Assembly (NCBI GenBank): GCA_029204225.1
Contig: CM055106.1
Span: 43,935,003 to 43,999,002 of the forward strand
Direction: 5' to 3'
DNA: 64,000 nt
Source: Diphasiastrum complanatum
Taxonomy: Eukaryota > Streptophyta > Lycopodiopsida > Lycopodiales > Lycopodiaceae
This document shows, in pieces, positions 12,205 through 24,693 of this stretch. Under the pieces are notes generated by a model. The model saw only the letters and a program-made list of their open reading frames with translations. It was not told the DNA's origin and did not search any database. The first letter of the stretch is position 1. Each line of letters begins with the position of its first letter. The translations under genes were made by a program, and so were the position numbers.

Positions 12205-12846
12205 TTAATAATAACAAGCAATAACTGTGTAAGCCTCATGGTGAATCCCGGAAGATGGAATGACCATGTAGGAACTAGTATTTCTAGGCAAATGTAATAA
12301 ATGCAAGTAGACCCCTCTTAAAGAAAGTAAGGTGAGCCACCTTTTGATGGTGACCTCTAGTGGAGAGCAATATTCCACTTGTAATTTGTGAAATGTGGAA
12401 ATTCCACTAGGATGCCACATAAGGAGCTCTCTTGCTTATTTAAGAGACTCCCTCTTTGTGAAGAGAAGCTTTTTGTGATTTGTATCAACTCCATGTTGAA
12501 ATGAGAAGAGCCTTCATGAGTTTGGTGCAACCATTGAGCGGTGTTTGTCAAAGAGTCTTCTCCAACATATTTCAATCCTGGAGTGACTCACGTCGACTAT
12601 TTGAATACGATGCATCATTTGTACATGAACCTTGTGCCACCTTTTTTAAGATCGTTGTAGTTTTGTTGGTTTATTCCCATAGATTTCTTGCAAGAATTGG
12701 CAATAACTATGCAAAAGTATAAGGTGCCACTTTTTGCATATGAATAACATAGTGAATGGTAAAGTGGAACATGGAATGAGGAGTTGGACAATGTTTGGTA
12801 GCACACATTGTAATAGACCGGATGACATTTGGACCAATTTTAACAC
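12205..12846 (-). mobile_element. Probable copia-type LTR, minus strand
   Basis: On the minus strand TGTTAAAATTGGTCC begins at 12846 and is preceded by CTTGTGGCTTAGGGAG, which has the form of a copia polypurine tract. The body has no coherent ORF. The downstream LTR end was not located, there is no second copy in the window and no pol fragment next to it, so the call rests on the tract plus TG start alone. Confidence 0.4.
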
Positions 12847-14452
<1,606 letters not shown>

Positions 14453-14457
14453 GATTA

Positions 14458-15528
14458 TGTTAAAATAGATAATGTGCGTGTTTACACCAGCAAGATATGT
14501 CTAGTTAACATGAACAGCCATGGGTCCCGAAATGACGTGCTTTATCAAATCGTCGTCTTCTGTTCACTCCTATGTAATGGGCTGTCAGCCTCTTTCTAGT
14601 CAATTAATAAAACATGTAGTTAAAACATGTGTCTCTCTCCGCTCTATCTCTCTCTCTCTCCTGCTGCGTGATCTCTGAAATGTATCATGGTATCAGAGCC
14701 TGGCTCTACCTTCACGCCTCCTCCATGTGTGATGACGCTAGTATTCGCGCTTCTACCTATAGATGACTTCAACCATGCTTGACAGAAACACACCTTTGTA
14801 GCAACTTTGTTCTGAAGCAAAATAGAAAGAAGAAATGTCTGAGTGCAGCCCTGGCCTTCTTGTTCTCTTCATGCCAAATACAATGACAACAAACCAACAT
14901 GAAGAATAAGAAGAAACAATCAAACAAAGCGAATTGCATCAACTAGCAATCAGCCAATCAACTGAAAGTTGCTAAAACAAGCAACTAATCAACAAAACAA
15001 TGATCAAAGCTAGCTCTTTGCAGATGCCAGAAAGCTGAATTAAAGCAAAGTCCTTGTGCAGGTGAAGGAAGAGACGTCTTCTACCACAGTCTCCATGAAG
15101 ATGCAGTTCAGAAGCATAGACCAAAGAGGAGCAGGATACAATCAAAAGCTGAAGCTTTCACATGAAGTGGGAGCAATGGCAACAAAGCCAAATAAAATTA
15201 ATCAAATCTGAAACAAGATCAGTAGAATGTCAAAATAATAAAAATGTTGAACTTAATAAGATCTATACTAAGTTTAGTGAACACTTCATTAAGTGGGAAT
15301 GTTAAAATAGATAATGTGCGTGTTCACACCAGCAAGATATGTCTAGTTAACATGAACAACCATGGGTCTTGAAACGACGTGCTTTATCAAACCGTCGTCT
15401 TTTGTTCTCTCCTATGTAATGGGTTGTCGCCCTCTTTCTAATCTATTAATAAGCATGTAGTTAAAACGTGTGTGTCTCTCCGCTCTATCTCTCTCCCTCT
15501 CTTGCTACGTGATCTCTAAAATGTATCA
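14458..15528 (+). mobile_element. Complete TRIM (short non-autonomous LTR element)
   Basis: Two direct LTRs (14458-14687, 230 bp; 15300-15528, 229 bp), both TGTTAAAATAGATAATG...ATGTATCA, flank a 612-bp internal region. The primer site TGGTATCAGAGCC (14688-14700) follows the 5' LTR and the purine-rich AAGTGGGAA (15291-15299) precedes the 3' LTR. The element is bounded by a perfect 5-bp target duplication, GATTA, at 14453-14457 and 15529-15533. The internal region has no gag or pol; its ORFs are short and without motifs. At 1071 bp it fits the TRIM class, which depends on enzymes of autonomous copia elements. The LTRs differ by a handful of substitutions and small indels, so it is not a recent insertion. 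Confidence 0.93.
14688..14700 (+). other. Primer-binding site of TRIM
   Basis: TGGTATCAGAGCC directly abuts the 5' LTR and is complementary to initiator tRNA-Met. Confidence 0.93.
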
Positions 15529-15533
15529 GATTA

Positions 15534-16220
15534 TAGTACAACTCTCCATAACTAACTAGTGCCAATGGAAGGGGGCTTGCAAGAAACTGCAAGGAAAAAA
15601 GATCTTGGATAAACCTCGACGACATGCCGACACATCTCGAGAGGCCGTACACCTATCATGAAGAAATTTGACCATCCAGTATATCCCAGTGTGCTCAGTT
15701 AGGAATGAGTAATGGATTTTGAGATACAGTTTGGTGAGTACCAAATTGACCATGCTCTGACACTTGGAAAAAGGGTCTATATCACAAGAAAACTCCATTT
15801 ATAGGAATCACAAAGAAGAAAAATGAACCGAATTTTTTTTATCTTATAGAATTCGGGCGCAAAGCTAGCTAGCACCATGATTGGAAAATGACCTTTGAGA
15901 GTCTAGAATTTTGAAAAATAGTACGACCAATAAACATTTTGAATCATCTACAAGTAACCATTGCCAATGGAATGGACCTATTTGGAAGAAATTTGACCAT
16001 TCATTGTGTTTAGTCTTTGTGTTCTAGTTAGCAAACACAGTTGAGGCTCATTTCTTAAAAGCAATACAAAATACTTTGTGACATTTTGATTGCATGATTC
16101 ATTCTGATGAAAATTTGTCATGTTCTAACAACTAGATAATATTGAAATGAATCTACGGGTACTATTTGAGAGTGTTGTGCTTACATATGCCCAAAGTGCT
16201 TAATGTAGCACCACATTATA
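15534..16220. other. Non-coding, no feature seen
   Basis: AT-rich sequence between the TRIM and the palindrome array. The minus-strand ORF at 15556-15798 is short and has no recognisable motif. I see nothing else. Confidence 0.5.
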
Positions 16221-18020
16221 CACTTTATGCTCAAACTTAAGTTCGAGCAAAGCTCCCATGTGGTTGTGTGGTCATCCATGATTCCATGCAACTTTTTAAT
16301 AGCATGTACTACCATTGTGCCGACAAACTCTAGACTCTCAGATTTCTAATCATTAAATACAAATGTTAGTAATACAGTCTACGCTTGAACTTAAGTTCAA
16401 GCAAAGCTCCCATGTGGTTGTGTGATCATCCATATGCTTTCATGCCACCTCTTAACATGATGTACTACACTTGCACCTACAAACTCTAGACTCTCAAATT
16501 TATAATCACGAAATACAAATATTAGTAACACCACATTATACACTCTATGTTCTAACTTAAGTTGTGGCTATGTGATCATCCATATGATTTCATGCCACTT
16601 CTTAACAATATGTACTAGCATTGCACTTGCAAACTCCAGACTCTTTCATCATGAAATACAAATGTTAGATCAAACACGTATTGTTGTCTATTGATAGTTC
16701 GCATTACGATGTGCCAATATCATAATTCAAATGTATAGTGATGAAAGTGCCTTCACCTAATTCCTTATTGTATAATTGATGCTCGAACTTCAATTCGAGC
16801 AAAAAAGCCACTTTGTCAACATGTAATAATTCGTATTCTAACTGCTATTACTGCACCTACAAACACCATACTTTCAAAATACCATTTACAAAACAAAAAT
16901 TTGAGTCTCCTTGCTCAACCATGGGTTCGAGCACACTTCTTCTTATAAGCATAGTCTCCAATATAATCTACTAATTCTATAATAATGCCTCCATAGATTG
17001 TGTTGTCATTATAGTTTATACTAATTCCATATTGAAGACTTTATGCTCGATTTTATGCTAAGTTTTAATGCAATATGCTACTACTACACATACACCTCCG
17101 TACTCTCAAAAATACTCTTCTCAAAACACACTTTTGAGTTTCCATGCCTAGCTTTATCTCTTCTACCACTATAGGTCATTCATGTCATTTCGTCCCACTT
17201 GTTGTCATTGGAAACTAGTATTGAACTTTAGATACAATACTCGAAAAATGCTCTTCACAAATCAAGTTGTTGAACTTGACCATGAGTTATGACTTGCAAA
17301 ATACGTTGTCTTGTAAATAAACCTCTCATTATGTTTTGTCAACTTGATAAAATTATCTTCAAATATCAAATGCTCATTGTGCTTTCCATAGTATAGACTC
17401 TATGCTCGAACTAAAGTTTGAGCAAAACTCTACCATCACTGTGTGATAATCTACAAGATTTGATCCTACTATTTAAAACCCGCACCAACCATTCCAAAAT
17501 TTCACTATCAATCTTCTATTGAATCACAAGGTTGCTTGCAAGCATTGCATACCATTTTTTGTTGCTTTTGATAATGTCACAAGGTAATATTATCGACTAT
17601 ATGCTTGAACTTAGTACAATCAAAGTGCCACTATTTCTTCATACATATAATTGCATACTACTTGATGCCATAAATTGCTGCTCTTACAATCCCATACTTT
17701 AAGAATGCTATTCTCAAAACACATTTTTGGTTACCATGGTTGGTTGTAAATGACATATATTGCCTAGTTATCACAACTCACATTAGGATTTGTCAACACT
17801 GTGAAATTGTCTTCAAGCATCAGATGGCCATGATTTTTTTGAAAATCCCATGTTTTAGGATCTATGCTTAAGCATATGTTCGAGAGGGCTCCTACCATGT
17901 TGTGATTATCCAAACCATTTTATGTTGACATTTGTTGCACCTACTACTTCAAACTCTAATCACCCTACTTTTTAAATGTATTTATAAGTGTCTGCTCGAC
18001 CTTGAGTTCGAGCACACCTT
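16221..18020. repeat. Degenerate array with 20-bp palindromic core
   Basis: A core of the form GCTCGAACTTAAGTTCGAGC recurs: 16229-16248, 16383-16402 (perfect palindrome GCTTGAACTTAAGTTCAAGC), 16781-16800, 17404-17423 and about 17993-18012, with weaker forms near 16551, 17043, 17603 and 17867. Several cores are followed by AAAGCTCCCATGTGGTTGTGTGATCATCC, then CATATG, TTTCATGCCAC, TGTACTA, CAAACTCTAGACTCTCAAAT and CACGAAATACAAAT. The clearest units (16221-16660) repeat every 150-165 bp; later units are eroded and irregularly spaced. No coding sequence. It ends about 200 bp before the decayed gene at 18240. Confidence 0.72.
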
Positions 18021-18239
18021 GGCTCCCCTGCAAACTACTAATCCTACATCAAATGGTCATAATGCTTTTTGCTAATTTCATATTGTGTGATTTATATTAT
18101 AACTTAATTTTGTGCATAACTTGTGTATGAATTTAAGCTATTTATTGATACTATATACTACTATTGTAATTACAAATTTCATACTCTCAAATGCTCTTTG
18201 TTAAATACACAAGTATTGTGAATTTTGCATGTAGGTACA

Positions 18240-19200
18240 ATGGTTGAGGACAAGCAAGTTTTTTCACTTGATACTATCATGGAATCACCTATGCATAAGA
18301 AGGCCAGGTACACTCAACCAAGTCTGATCATAGCAGGTGAGATTGACTTGGTTGATTCAATTGGAGAAGAAAAAAACCAATTAATTGGTATATGGAAATA
18401 TACGACACATCAGGAATACATATGAAAGATGTACATCTATATGTCTATTCAAAAGATCAAGAGTACGATGATATGGGAGTAGTTTGGAATGTTAAAGAGA
18501 GTGAAGGAAAATATGCAACACCATGTCTTAGGGTTGTTGTAGAGAGTTCCAAGGATGAAAAAATTATGATGTTCAATCTACCTTTTGAAGGATTTAGTCT
18601 CAAAGACATGCAATCAAGCAAGGACGACAAACGTGGCTCCGTGAAGGATCTTGGTTGGAACTTAATGAGTTTCGATAACCTTGAGGATGCTGGCATCACG
18701 GACATGATGCAAATTATTGAGGGATTTTTAATTGTAAAGGGAGAATTGACAGATGTCACATATTTTTTCAAAAAGAGTTCGGATGTTCAAAAGGGAGAAA
18801 AAAGAAAAAGAAGAAAACTTACGAAAAATCAAGAAAAAAAAACTCTTGAAAAGAGAAATAATAGAAAGCAAGGTTCCACATCTAAGCAAACAGAAAAAAA
18901 TAGTGCCAAATCTATGGAAATAATGCCCTTAAATCAACAATCAGATGCTATGGTTTCAAAAATGGAAGACTTGTTGAGTGTTGACAATGAGCAGGGCTTG
19001 CAACTCCTATATAAATGGAAGGGATATTATCCATTTGGAATGGACACATCCTATAACATTGATGTGACAAGATGTTTTCAAGCTCCTAGTCACATAGTGT
19101 ATCGAGGATTGGTAAAGGACCATGTATTGCAGTTGATAAAAGAATTTTGTGCACATCCTCAACCTTGTGCTATTATTGCAGATGTAAATTGCCGGCAATA
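18240..19200 (+). pseudogene. Decayed gene, N-terminal part, unknown with basic region
   Basis: Coding-like sequence follows a splice-acceptor-like TTTTGCATGTAG at 18233. It begins MVEDKQVFSLDTIMESPMHK and shifts frame near 18395 into a 269-codon open stretch. That stretch contains a YVYSKDQEYDDMGVVWNV segment, a very basic Lys/Arg region (about 18795-18890: GEKRKRRKLTK, KKTLEKRNNRKQ) suggestive of nuclear targeting, and a C-terminal LYKWKGYYPFGMDTSYN / HIVYRGLVKDHVLQLIKEF segment. I do not recognise the N-terminal family. The later frames are consistent with one protein continuing into 19200-21296. Frame breaks near 18395 and 19190 mark it as a pseudogene or as sequence containing errors. 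Confidence 0.6.
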
Positions 19201-20199
19201 GTCAAAAATAATGTTCACCGCTTGTATTTGAAGTCCAAAGGCTTAGATATGGAAGTAAATCAAAGTCCTTGGAGAATTTTTACAGCTGGCTTTCTTTGAA
19301 AGACATGCAGAATTCTCAAAAAAGGTTGATGGTCCTATATCTATAGGATTGATCAATCTAGATACACAACTACATAAGGAGAATTCGGAAGTATGGACAA
19401 AGGACTATTTCAAAGCTTCAATCTCTCATGTCCAAACTTTTAATGGTACTAATGAACTAGTCATGGTATCGTTTATGGATTTTATATATATTTCAAATCT
19501 AGTTATGGCATTAAAAAAACTAGAATATACTTTCCATTACGAGGTGGGAGTTTATAGATCAAAATCAAAAAAACAAGGAATTACAACAAACTCCTACACA
19601 GCAGCAGTTGTGGTAATCTTTTTAAGTAAAGATTCCAGATTTGTGACCTACAACAACTTAATTCTAAGCAGAATAGGGACAGTTGACATTTCATGGGACA
19701 CTTCAACGATAACTTTGGATGATGAGGATGACATCAAAGACCAACCATATGAAATGGTTGGAATTCATTTATTGAAAAATCTTAAGGATCCTATTTTTAT
19801 TCAAGATCTCGTAAAAGCGTTTTGTAGAGAAGATCAATTTGTAGTAGATGTTTTATGTGGAGGAGTTGCTTTGAAAGAAGGGCTACTAATGGAACGAAAA
19901 GGAGTTGCCATTGTATTGACTGATATGGAAGCAAAAGCTCTGGAGGCAACATGTTCAAATATCGTGGACACAAATTCCGTCAGTGGCAAAATTTGCAAGA
20001 TTGTTAGAGGTTCCAAGTTCAATAGAAGAAAGTCATACTCCTATGCCTATTACAAATGTTGAAGAACTTGCCTCTATAGTACAAGAAGCAGGGGCAATAT
20101 GGGATAAAACAGAGAAACAAAAAAAAATTGATGAGAGTGGTGAACCCCCTTCTGATATTCAAATTGATGTACTTGAACAGGAAAGTCATCTTTCTATAG
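19200..20199 (+). pseudogene. Decayed gene, middle part, weakly methyltransferase-like
   Basis: Continues the preceding segment in two or three frames, with breaks near 19290 and 20000. The longest open stretch (19349-20062) contains HVQTFNGTNELVMVSFMDF, a predicted beta-rich core, and near 19745-19935 the series EMVGIHLLKNLKDPIFIQDLVKAF ... FVVDVLCGGVALKEGLLMERKGVAIVLTD. The order HxxxKp-LxxxLixaF, then hhDhhcGgxA, then a hydrophobic strand ending in Asp resembles the end of beta-class N4/N6 DNA methyltransferases (HPTQKP...DPFxGSGT...G-D/E). The key DPPY motif is not visible and DPFxG is degenerate, so catalytic activity is not implied. An acidic tail ends at a GT donor at 20200. Confidence 0.5.
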
Positions 20200-20566
20200 G
20201 TGATTGACATAGATTTCTCAAGTTTTGATACCTATAATTCCATAGTTTATAGTAGCTTTTTTGTAGTGTACAAATGGCCATGGTAGGCATCAAACAGTTA
20301 GATAATTGTAGATATTTAAAACTCCTCTATGTACATGAATTAAATCTTATCATTTGATATCATTTTATTAGTGATTTCATTTTGAATTATATCATGGTTT
20401 TTATTTTTGTCTGTCAAAATTAAAACAAATGAATCATGTGCTTGTGCACATGTACTCAATATCCACTATATTATCAATCAAAAATAGTAAAAACTTAATA
20501 AATAATTACAATTCCTTTTTTTAATAAAACTTGTTTCAACAATCTTATTTGTGAACGTTGTGACAG
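20200..20566 (+). other. Probable spliceosomal intron (phase 1)
   Basis: ATAG|GTGATT at 20200 and GTTGTGACAG|GAAGTAC at 20566 give a 367-bp GT-AG intron. It is AT-rich and has stops in all frames. Joining the flanks keeps the upstream 19983-frame and the downstream 20551-frame in register, which argues for a real intron in the ancestral gene and against a processed retrocopy. Confidence 0.6.
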
Positions 20567-21296
20567 GAAGTACAAAAGGCAAAGAGATCACTTTACAAGA
20601 GGTGGAACTTGATAAAATAGAAAAAAAAATACAGTTCTCAAGTTTCATAAATAATGACAAACTTTTTTTGCAAAAAATGTCATGTGAAAGCATAGGTGAC
20701 AAGTTGCACTATCATACACTGATACTAGATCTCAATGGACTATTGATGTGCAAGTTTGTTGGAAATGGTCAAACCAACCAAGAGATTTATAACATTGGGT
20801 GGGAAAGGATCATACTACGCACAGGTTGCAATGACTTCTTGAGTGCAATTTCCAATCATTCTAATATTGGGTTGGGTCATGTGCAAAAGAGAAGAACATT
20901 GTACCAAGGATTCAATTGTTGGAGCATGTGGCCAAAAGACAATTTCCTTTTTTTATGACTTGGGGACAAGAAAAATGTTTCAAGCAATCGTCACCTTGTT
21001 TATATAGACCAGACAAGCCAAATGTGGAATCAATGTTCAAGCCACTATCTCGAGTGTGGGCAAATTTCACAGGTTTCTGTGATGAAAGAACTACCATATT
21101 AATAGATGATAGTCCATACAAAGGATGTCTTAACAATCCCGGAAATTGTATATTTCCCAATCCATTTATAGGAGAAGTTGAAGATGATGTACTCGACTAC
21201 AAGTTTTTTTCATATTTTCTCAAATTAATTCATTTATTTATTTATTGGATATCAAGATTTATGTTTGATTTTCTTGGATTTCAAAATTGGATGTAA
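20567..21296 (+). pseudogene. Decayed gene, C-terminal FCP1/NIF-type HAD phosphatase domain
   Basis: Contains YHTLILDLNGLLMCKF at about 20715-20760, the first HAD motif in the DLNGLL form that I recall from plant NLI-interacting-factor/FCP1-homology proteins (nucleophile Asp kept, second Asp replaced). RTGCNDFLSAISNHSNIG (about 20820-20870) is followed by a frame break near 20870, then QLLEHVAKRQFPFFMTWGQEKC, RPDKPNVESMFKPLSRVW and TTILIDDSPYKGCLNNPGNC (IDDSP at 21102-21116, the later HAD motif). FCP1/SCP-like domains dephosphorylate phosphoserine on proteins such as RNA polymerase II. The frameshift separates the two catalytic motifs, so this copy should be inactive. Confidence 0.75.
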
Positions 21297-22464
21297 ATTG
21301 AATTAATTATTTTTATTTTATAAAATCATACTTAAGTAATTTGGCTTGTTCAATGATAATCACATAGATGAAAAATGCATAGGTTATGCTTGTAGTAATC
21401 ATTGTTCATGTTGCATTCTCAAATATGTTATACCCAATGAAATATGACAGTGGTGGTTCACAATATAGAGCATTGTGCATATTTTCATTTGTACATGTTT
21501 AACTACTATCAAGTACTATGTAAATCATGCGTTAGTTACAACAAAATCCAAATACATTGCACATATGTTTATCAATTTTGTTTTTTGTTTGTGTTTCAAC
21601 TATTAATAATATACATTCATAATCATACAATCACAACAAAAGCCAATACCTTGCACATACATTAACAATTTTGTCTTTTGTTTATGTTCTAGCTATTAAA
21701 ATTATACATTTATAATTGTACAATCATAATCAAATGATAAATTAAATCCAAATAATCATGAAGGTTATCACATGCACCTCAAAACCTATCGTCAACAAAT
21801 TGCAACTCAATAAAAGTTTGCAACATAATTAAATGAAATCAAGAAGTCAATAATTGTTGGTTTCGTTACTTGAGGGTAAAGATGTGTGTAGACAATTTTT
21901 TTTATACTTTTGACTCGTGATATAAACATGATTTGTTGTTACAATATGATTACTATTCTAATAAAATATATAGCAATTACATTTGGCAAATGCATCAATT
22001 TCTTAGAAATTTCACAATGTCTATATATAAAAGAGAAATTTATCTAGTGCGATTTTATAAACGAGAATATAACATCCACCAAAAAGCTTCATTCATTGTA
22101 AATTGCGATATAAAACTAGCTAAAAATAATTCAATGGTGCAATTGAAAACTTGAGATGTGCTCAAGTTGAAAGAAAAACAAACAAAATTGAATTATTTTT
22201 AAAACACATAAACACTTCAAGATAAAGCATTTATGAATTCATTAAATCAAAGTGGTGCTTGGTGTTAAAATATGACCACAAATCACAATGGGGGTGTATG
22301 GATAGAGTTGCTGACTACAACCGGCCAGTTGCCTAGCAAAAAAAAAAGTCCACAAATCATAATTTTGTTAAAAATATAGCTCGAAAGTATTGTATGATGT
22401 TTTTGATGTCTATAGTTCTCATTTTTGGTTAAGAGTGACATATCATCACAAACATCAACAAGTT
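21297..22464. other. AT-rich non-coding region
   Basis: About 1.1 kb with no supported gene. It is strongly AT-rich, and a near-direct repeat of AATxATACATTxATAATxxTACAATCA occurs near 21607 and 21697. Short ORFs here have no motifs. Confidence 0.55.
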
Positions 22465-22580
22465 GCAAAGCCAACAAGAAGTGCTTCCTTTGTGGTAAGA
22501 AGGGGCATTTTTTTTTTTGCTTCTAATTGTTTCAAGAAGAGAAATGATGATAAGGTAGCAAGAGGGACTAGTTGAGGTAA
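22465..22580 (+). pseudogene. Copia gag zinc-knuckle remnant
   Basis: TGCTTCCTTTGTGGTAAGAA encodes CFLCGKK, followed by GH and, after an expanded T run that shifts the frame, SNCFKKRNDDK. This is a CX2CX4HX4C knuckle of the copia Gag type with the frame broken in the homopolymer. Nothing upstream or downstream of it is recognisable. Confidence 0.6.
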
Positions 22581-22629
22581 GCTTTTCAAAATTGATGCTA
22601 ATCCTTGTGGAACTGTGGCCACAACAACA

Positions 22630-22960
22630 CCCGTCGCGATTTGCGATGTGTTTTGCGATGTGAATCGTGAGGTTAATTTTTTTTTAATTCGTCGCAGACG
22701 TCAGAAAAACACGTCACTATAAGGTCGTCGGAATCCGACGACTTTAAAAACGTCGCATTCCGACAGGCACAACATGCCAAATTCTGAAACGTATTTTTTT
22801 GATACGGAAATCCGATCTGACATGGACATCGCAATGCGACGTTTGATGTGGACGTCGCATTGAGACGTCCTACGTGGACGTTGCATTGCAACATCCTATG
22901 TGGACGTCGCATTGCGACATTCAAAGATGTCGCAAACGCTCTGATGTGGATGTCGTGTGT
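22630..22960. repeat. CpG-dense block of short inverted and direct repeats
   Basis: An island of CGTCGCA-type words in otherwise AT-rich DNA. It contains TTTGCGATGTG twice in tandem near 22640, the near-palindrome GTCGTCGGAATCCGACGAC (about 22723-22741), and at about 22828-22945 four imperfect 28-31-bp units of the form (T)GTGGACGTCGCATTGCGACxTyC. The words resemble subterminal repeats of CACTA-type DNA transposons, but no terminal CACTA motif or transposase is visible. Confidence 0.55.
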
Positions 22961-24112
22961 AGCTTCCAACAAAATTGGGTAAGTATTCGGATCGTGTCTT
23001 CTAAACGACCCGAAATAGTAATAATATCAAACTTGTTAATGCTGATGTTTATATCAGTTCATAGTATGATATTGTTTCTATAATAACTTAGCATTTGAAA
23101 TTTTAGTTCAAACTATCATACTAGGAGGTAAACAAAAAATATTCTCAAAATCTTAAAAATTGAGAGATTTCACCTTCTCTAGTTTTTTCATTGCATGCAA
23201 ACTGATTTCACTACAGTAAATTTATTATTCTTTTAAAGTTCTGTTATAAACCTTTCCAAAATAGCCTTTAGTTTCTAAACAATTCCTTAGAATTAAGGAC
23301 ATACCTTTAACAAGTTAGTTCAAATTATAACAAACCGTTCGAAAAATTCACTAAAGGTTCTTTACGGTAATTCTCTTTTTGTAATTTATTGAGATTTCAA
23401 TGTTTCTCACGTCAAAGTTCAGTGTACTTACTGCCTTCAGTTCCAAGGATAGTGCACACAGGTTAAGGGCCTTTCTTCAGCAGGTAGCCGGTTCCCTATT
23501 CTCCTCACTTTTGTTGGCCCCTTTCACTTTTTCCAGCATACAGTCAAAATTCTTCAAGAAGTGGGCACTCAGATCTTTCACAAGCAGCAGTCAACCTTCT
23601 GATCAGATTTCAGAGAACCGAAACATGCTTCAGGTTTGTGATGTCAGAAGCCCCACAAATTGAGATGGCAGCGATGGCCTCCATCGCGCGGCAGCAAGCA
23701 GAGTACTGCTTATCCAAAATCAACAGGGTGGTAGATTTCAGAGTAACAAAATGGCGCTCCTGATGGGATAGCAGCGATGGCCTCTCCTTCACGTTTTACT
23801 GAATTTCAGCGTAGACAGAGTCAGACCTCCATCGCTGTCCTGTATGGGATTGGGGAATGTCCGTTCTTCAAATCTCCCAGATTAACAGGAATTTTTTCAG
23901 ATCTTTCACAACCATTTCAGAACAGTAGAGTAGCAGGAAGTGCAGGTCGCTCTTCCAATATAGGATTTGGACAGCTGCGATTCACACCAGATACTCTTCT
24001 CATTCAAGTATGGTATATGCAGACAGAACCGCAACCCTCCATTCATAGTCCAGTAATGCATGAGCATTAATAATTCACATCAGATTGGTACAGTCAGAGA
24101 TTAACAACAGAG
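22961..24112. other. No supported gene
   Basis: Open frames at 23400-23663 and 23777-24070 (plus) have neither domain motifs nor a clear start context. GCAGCGATGGCCTC occurs at about 23669 and again at about 23771, so part of this may be a small duplicated repeat. Otherwise nothing recognisable. Confidence 0.5.
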
Positions 24113-24693
24113 TACAGTCTACCCTCCTTAATTGTTATGGCTTGGGAGTAAAAAAAGAATAACATGATACCATTGACAGCTCAAAAATTAACATTTACAA
24201 AGGTAACAATAAGCCAAGGTAAAAATGAATGAATTAACATTTATAAAAACAATGTGACCTTTGACAAAAAAAAAAAAAAAAATAAGCTCATGACTGTGGT
24301 GAAGGCGTGATGAAGGCATCTGATGGAAAACGTGAAGGGAGGAGTCGTTGAAGTGTGAAGTCTAAAGATCAAATGTGTGTTGAAAGGGCCGCTGTAGTGA
24401 AGCTGCATTTCAACTTTGATGAAAGGCCACTGTTGTTTTTGAGTGATGAAAAGGCCTATTATAAACTTTCTTGAGCTTTAAAGAGGGCAACAGGGCGGGC
24501 AGTAGGGTGCAACCATTGAGCACATATGGTGACAATAACATTTATCCAAGGCAATTTAATGAAGAAGGGAGTATCAGAAATTTAACACATAACACATAAC
24601 ATATATCCTTTGTAAAATAGCAGAGAGTAAAAATTTTGTAACATATAAAGCATTTTAACACATGGAGGTAACAATTAAGAAGGGTAGACTGTA
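24113..24693. mobile_element. MITE with 25-bp terminal inverted repeats
   Basis: The left terminus TACAGTCTACCCTCCTTAAT (24113 on) and the right terminus, read on the minus strand as TACAGTCTACCCTTCTTAAT, match at 24 of 25 positions through TGTTA. If the outer TA is the target duplication, the element is 577 bp, starts CAG and ends CTG, as in Tc1/mariner-derived (Stowaway-like) MITEs. The inside is non-coding, with an 18-bp A run near 24268. The family name is inferred from the TA and CAG only. Confidence 0.8.

Noticed and set aside
16221-18020. CRISPR-like array of palindromic repeats
   Set aside because: Plant nuclear context, degenerate repeats, irregular spacing, no cas genes.
18225-18240. 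TTG start for the 18-kb gene
   Set aside because: The first ATG in frame is 18240, and the bases before it look like a splice acceptor (TGCATGTAG), so translation more likely enters from an upstream exon or starts at this ATG.
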